A stretch of 64,000 bases of DNA, taken from Lysobacter sp. GX 14042. Its GTDB lineage: Bacteria > Pseudomonadota > Gammaproteobacteria > Xanthomonadales > Xanthomonadaceae. The DNA lies in NCBI RefSeq assembly GCF_021390425.1, contig NZ_JAJUWY010000002.1, positions 62,001 to 126,000 of the forward strand, read 5' to 3'. Numbering within the stretch: the stretch's first letter is position 1; every line of letters starts with the position of its first letter. Shown piece after piece: positions 60,696 to 64,000 of this stretch. Under the pieces are notes generated by a model that was given only the letters and a program-made list of their open reading frames with translations, ran no database searches and was not told where the DNA came from. The translations under genes and the position numbers were made by a program.

Positions 60696-60702
60696 GAATA
60701 CG

Positions 60703-60733
60703 AAAAAGGCCACGACAATGTCGTGGCCTTTTT
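60703..60733. terminator. Bidirectional terminator between tRNA-Asn and pilE
   Basis: aaaaaggccacgac-aat-gtcgtggccttttt: perfect stem with A and T runs on both sides, closing the tRNA and the convergent pilin operon. Confidence 0.95.
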
Positions 60734-60743
60734 CGTGTTTGGC

Positions 60744-61196
60744 TCACCAGCACTCGGCGTATGAGCCGGTGCTGTGTGTCTTGACCCCGGCCTGGTTGAT
60801 CGAAAGCGTTCCACACCGGTCATTGGCCTGAGCATTTTGCGGGATCGCCTCGATCTTGAAGCTCGATGCAGTGGAAACCGGGTTGAAGCCCAGGGAATAG
60901 TGCTGCGGCGCTCCATTTTCCCTGGGGGACTTTATCGCGGGCAGATTGAATCCAACATACGTGTTGTTCACCGTGTGGAACCTTTCCGCCAACTGCGCGT
61001 ACTCCACCAGGTCGGCCTTCGCCTGTGCCCTTCGCGCCTTGCGCACGTATTCCTGGTACGAGGGATAGGCGATGGCGGCCAAGATCGCCACCACCGCCAC
61101 CACGATCATCAACTCGATCAGGGTGAACCCCGACGGGTGGGCACCTGCCACGCGTTCCCGTTTCCTTGCCACTGGGATGTACGGAGGAGCGCTCAT
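60744..61196 (-). CDS. pilE: Type IV pilin-like protein PilE
   Basis: 150 residues; start overlaps the pilY1 stop by 4 nt. Leader with basic RKRERVAGAHPSG, then cleavage at G/FTLIELMIVVAVVAILAA. Then QEYVRKARRAQAKADLVEYA; C-terminal Cys pair (DRCGTLS, YAECW) forms the D-loop. The leader is longer than usual. PilE minor pilins associate with PilY1. Confidence 0.92.
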   Translation of the reverse strand: MSAPPYIPVARKRERVAGAHPSGFTLIELMIVVAVVAILAAIAYPSYQEYVRKARRAQAKADLVEYAQLAERFHTVNNTYVGFNLPAIKSPRENGAPQHYSLGFNPVSTASSFKIEAIPQNAQANDRCGTLSINQAGVKTHSTGSYAECW

Positions 61197-64000
61197 CGCA
61201 CCTGTCTCCACGACTGCCGGCCGCAGGGGCGTGGCAGGTAGAGCGGATCGGCACCCGGAGTATGCAGCACGAAGGTGCATCGGCCCGCCTCGAGTAGTTC
61301 ATCCACGTCCGGCTCACAAGCCGGCTCCCCGGGCGGGCACACGGGCGCCCCCACCCCCGGCCGCAGCGGCTTGGGCACGAAGACCTCGACCGACTTGACC
61401 GGCGCCGAAGGATCATCGCCCTTCTTGAGCGAGATGGCCCCGCACTCCTCCCCCAGACATACTGGATCGTCCCCTGCGGGATCGGTGCTCACGCCGCGCA
61501 TGGCACCTCCGCCACTCAGCAAGTCGAGTGCATATTGCCAGTTGGTGCCGCCGCCCGCGGAGCACACCGCCTCTCCGGGCACGTAGGTAGTGAAGATCAC
61601 CTTGCCGCTTTGCAGCTGCGGCTCGCCGATGAAACGCTCACCCGCCGCGTCGTCCTTCACCAGCAGGTCGACGAACCAGCCACGTGCATTGCCGTAGTTG
61701 ACCGTGTTGTGGCTGACATTGCGGGTGGTATAGCCATGCGAGCTGGTGCCGTGGCTGATTACCTGCTGCACCAGTTGGCTGCGCCCGCTGTCGATGGCCC
61801 CGGCGCCCGGCGCATCCCAGATGCTGTACAGGCTCTGCACCGCGTGGTTCTCGTTGTCGCCTTCGGCAAAGTAGCGTCCGGTGCCAAAGAAAAGCGTCGC
61901 CCCGCCGATCGGCCCACGCGACACCTCGATGGTGCCGGTGATCGGCTGCGGCGACCCGTTACGTCGCGCGGTGAACAGGGGGGCGCCGGAGAACGCGACG
62001 TTCCATTGCGATGCGCTGCTGCCGGACAGGTCGAACTTCCAGATGTTGCCCTGCAGGTCGCCGCCATAGACGGCGTCCACCAGCCCGTCGGAGTTGCCCA
62101 TCGCCACCGGGGCGATGTTCATCAAGCCATTTTTCACCGCATGGTCGCCATTCGCCGGCTTGAGGGTTCGCAGGATCTCGCCGGTCTTGGCATCGACCAC
62201 GAACAGCACCGGTGCACCGCCGCGCGAGTTCGGGCCGTTGCCGAACAAGGCGACCCAGCGCGGGCCAGTCGGCCCCTTCACCGGCACGATGTGCGGCTTG
62301 CCGAGGGTGAAGCCGAGGTCGTCGTGGTCGAACCCACTGAGCTCCCACAACACGTTGGCGGCCGCAAAACTGGAAGGCGAGGAGACGTCGAGCGCGTACA
62401 CCGAGCCCCGGCTCACGGTGGTCTGGTGATCGCGCCTGGCCGCGCCTCCCGCGCCGGTCGTGCCGACCAGCACGGTCTTCCAGTTCCCGCTGCCACTGAA
62501 TGGCACATCGCCGAGTGCCAGGCCACCATCAACATAGTACTGGTGGTCGTAATCGGGACTGGCGAGCTCGCCCAGGTGCCTCAGGGAACCGTAGGGAATG
62601 AATGCGAACTCTTCCTGCCCGCCCGACTCGTCGGCAGTGAAGCCATGCAGCATTCCGTCGTTCGCGCCCACATAGGCCATGGCGCGTCGGCTGCCTTGGG
62701 TCTTTGCTTCCACGTAGGAGCGGTAACTTTCCCCGTAGGCGGCCTTCCAGGGCTTGTCGGAATCATTGTCGAAACGCCAGGCACCGTAGCCGTAGTCATC
62801 CCTGGGCAGACTGATCGCCACGTCCGAATTCACGATGTCCCCGAGCCGCGAGGTACGGGTTCGCAATCCGGACACGGTCTTACCCCTGAGGTAGTCCACC
62901 ACGTCCCCCAGTGAGCCCGGCCACTTCAGGCTGCTCCATTCAAGCCCCAGAGCTTTGGCCTTTTCCGGCTGGCTGGTGCCAGGCAGGTTCTGGTAGTTGA
63001 AGGGCTCGGCCTGGACCTTGACGTCCAGGCTGCCGTCCGCACGCAGCACGGTTGGACGGGAAGCCATCAGGATGTTGCGGCTGCCGTGGGCTGGAATGCC
63101 TTCCGCCGCGTCCCACAATCCGGTGCTGCGCCCACCGTCCTCGCCGACCCTTACCGCCCGCAGGAAACCCTTCCAGTCATTCGTCTCGTCCGGCAGGTCG
63201 TAGCCCACCTCGATGGTGAAAGAGTCGGCACCGATGCGTGCACCCGCGCCACCACCACCAGTCGGTCCGCCGCCACCGGACGCCTCCTCGAAGATCGCCT
63301 CCAGCGCGGACTTCAGACTGGAAGGGTCCCGTGCGAAGAAGTAGTTGTCCGGAACACCGGGCTTGCGGGTATCCCACTCGCCATTGTCTGGCATGCCGTT
63401 GGCGTTGCCGTCCTTGAAGCCGCCGTACTTGGCGGCGTACCAGAGCGGTGTCTCCAGCAGCTTGGCTTCCGAGGTCGCTCGACGGAACTTCATCACCTTG
63501 GGTTTGTCCCACTTGGCCTCGTTGCCGCCGTCCGGTTCGGCCCGGCTGGTGAGGAGCGAGCCGTCAGTGGAGCCCGGCCGCAGTGCGAGCTTGTGCACGC
63601 CGTCCTGGTCGGAACCGGTGATGGCGAAGCCACTCAGCATCGCGTTGCCGGCGTAGGCCGACAGGTTCTCGATACGGACCAGGACCTCGTTGTCGCCCAC
63701 AAGCGGACGATGATTGTTTTGCGTGCAGATCGACGAGTCGGAGCGCCAGCAGATGTCGTGGCCCGAGTAGCTGCCGTTGCGTGGGTTGGTGTCCGCGGCA
63801 CAGCTCGATCCAACGCAGTAGGTGAGCATCGCAACCACGTCGTTGTCGTGGTCATTGCCCCACAGCGAGTCTTCCCACACCAGCGAGAAGCTTCCGGCCA
63901 CTGCCCGGCCCTGGCCGTCCAGCTGCAGCGGCCTGCCGTATTCGTGGTTCGGCGCGATCGAGGCAATGCGCTTGCCCACGCTCACCGATCCCAGATGGCA
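61193..64000 (-). CDS. pilY1: PilY1-type pilus tip adhesin, C-terminal part
   Basis: Open to the window edge, so the N-terminus is missing; about 935 residues seen. AYVGANDGMLHGFTADESGG, VDAVYGGDLQGNIWKFDLSG and LFFGTGRYFAEGDN are blades of the PilY1 beta-propeller. DGNANGMPDNGEWD is a calcium-loop-like element. The C-terminus has several Cys residues. PilY1 controls pilus extension and surface contact. Confidence 0.93.
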   Translation of the reverse strand, partial: CHLGSVSVGKRIASIAPNHEYGRPLQLDGQGRAVAGSFSLVWEDSLWGNDHDNDVVAMLTYCVGSSCAADTNPRNGSYSGHDICWRSDSSICTQNNHRPLVGDNEVLVRIENLSAYAGNAMLSGFAITGSDQDGVHKLALRPGSTDGSLLTSRAEPDGGNEAKWDKPKVMKFRRATSEAKLLETPLWYAAKYGGFKDGNANGMPDNGEWDTRKPGVPDNYFFARDPSSLKSALEAIFEEASGGGGPTGGGGAGARIGADSFTIEVGYDLPDETNDWKGFLRAVRVGEDGGRSTGLWDAAEGIPAHGSRNILMASRPTVLRADGSLDVKVQAEPFNYQNLPGTSQPEKAKALGLEWSSLKWPGSLGDVVDYLRGKTVSGLRTRTSRLGDIVNSDVAISLPRDDYGYGAWRFDNDSDKPWKAAYGESYRSYVEAKTQGSRRAMAYVGANDGMLHGFTADESGGQEEFAFIPYGSLRHLGELASPDYDHQYYVDGGLALGDVPFSGSGNWKTVLVGTTGAGGAARRDHQTTVSRGSVYALDVSSPSSFAAANVLWELSGFDHDDLGFTLGKPHIVPVKGPTGPRWVALFGNGPNSRGGAPVLFVVDAKTGEILRTLKPANGDHAVKNGLMNIAPVAMGNSDGLVDAVYGGDLQGNIWKFDLSGSSASQWNVAFSGAPLFTARRNGSPQPITGTIEVSRGPIGGATLFFGTGRYFAEGDNENHAVQSLYSIWDAPGAGAIDSGRSQLVQQVISHGTSSHGYTTRNVSHNTVNYGNARGWFVDLLVKDDAAGERFIGEPQLQSGKVIFTTYVPGEAVCSAGGGTNWQYALDLLSGGGAMRGVSTDPAGDDPVCLGEECGAISLKKGDDPSAPVKSVEVFVPKPLRPGVGAPVCPPGEPACEPDVDELLEAGRCTFVLHTPGADPLYLPRPCGRQSWRQVR

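Overview
The window is GC-rich gammaproteobacterial chromosome, most consistent with the Lysobacter/Luteimonas side of the Xanthomonadaceae. The evidence is the codon style, the UvrB and minor-pilin genes, and an Asn tRNA. No genus can be fixed from sequence alone. It holds two stretches of host DNA (1-16.5 kb and 57.7-64 kb) separated by about 41 kb of integrated DNA.

Host, left (1-3.8 kb, + strand): the end of a LysM/M23 peptidase, a lipoprotein, and a run of small unrecognised proteins. Two of these (1676-1966 and 2068-2532) look like diverged copies of each other, and one (2667-3008) faintly resembles type III secretion filament proteins. Next (3.8-14.6 kb, - strand) comes an eleven-gene glycan operon. 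Adjoining genes overlap, mostly by 4 nt, so translation is probably coupled. It encodes a UDP-glucuronate decarboxylase, two nucleotide-sugar epimerases, a zinc-type dehydrogenase, a Gfo/Idh-type oxidoreductase, a GT4 glycosyltransferase, three CgeB-type or related glycosyltransferases, a small conserved protein and a TIGR04290-type methyltransferase. A Pro/Ala/Gly/Gln-rich protein with a membrane tail follows (14.8-16.4 kb).

Integrated DNA (16.5-57.7 kb): the 3' end of a tRNA-Val(GAC) gene occurs three times in direct orientation (16503, 20265, 57684). These copies bound two elements in tandem. The first is about 3.8 kb: a tyrosine integrase, two small unknown genes, roughly 0.8 kb of structured non-coding DNA, an HNH/AP2-like gene and an AlpA-type regulator. 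It looks like a minimal satellite or mini-island. The second is an apparently complete temperate podovirus of about 37.4 kb whose late genes follow the P22 order: TerS, TerL, portal, scaffold, coat, gp4, gp10, gp14-position protein, gp7/gp20/gp16-like ejection proteins, tailspike head-binding protein, then a collagen-like fibre with a C-terminal chaperone. To the right of the late genes are lysis genes with an embedded Rz1, a possible antiterminator, RusA, a Ref-like nuclease, replication genes, a CII-like regulator, Cro, an S24-type repressor, and a rightward operon with a RecE-like exonuclease, a Bet recombinase, a DNA adenine methylase, many tiny genes, an excisionase and an integrase. Five copies of a 13-bp palindrome (consensus taggcattgccta) sit at the early promoters and identify the immunity operators. 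Unusual cargo includes a retropepsin-like protease, a GIY-YIG/integrase-arm fusion, a GT9-like glycosyltransferase, a second AlpA protein and a P63C-domain protein.

Host, right: an intact tRNA-Val (its 3' end now supplied by the phage), uvrB, a FimT/GspH minor pilin, tRNA-Asn, a PilE-like pilin and the C-terminal part of PilY1, cut by the window edge. The original terminator of tRNA-Val appears to be stranded at 16462-16494, 41 kb from the gene.
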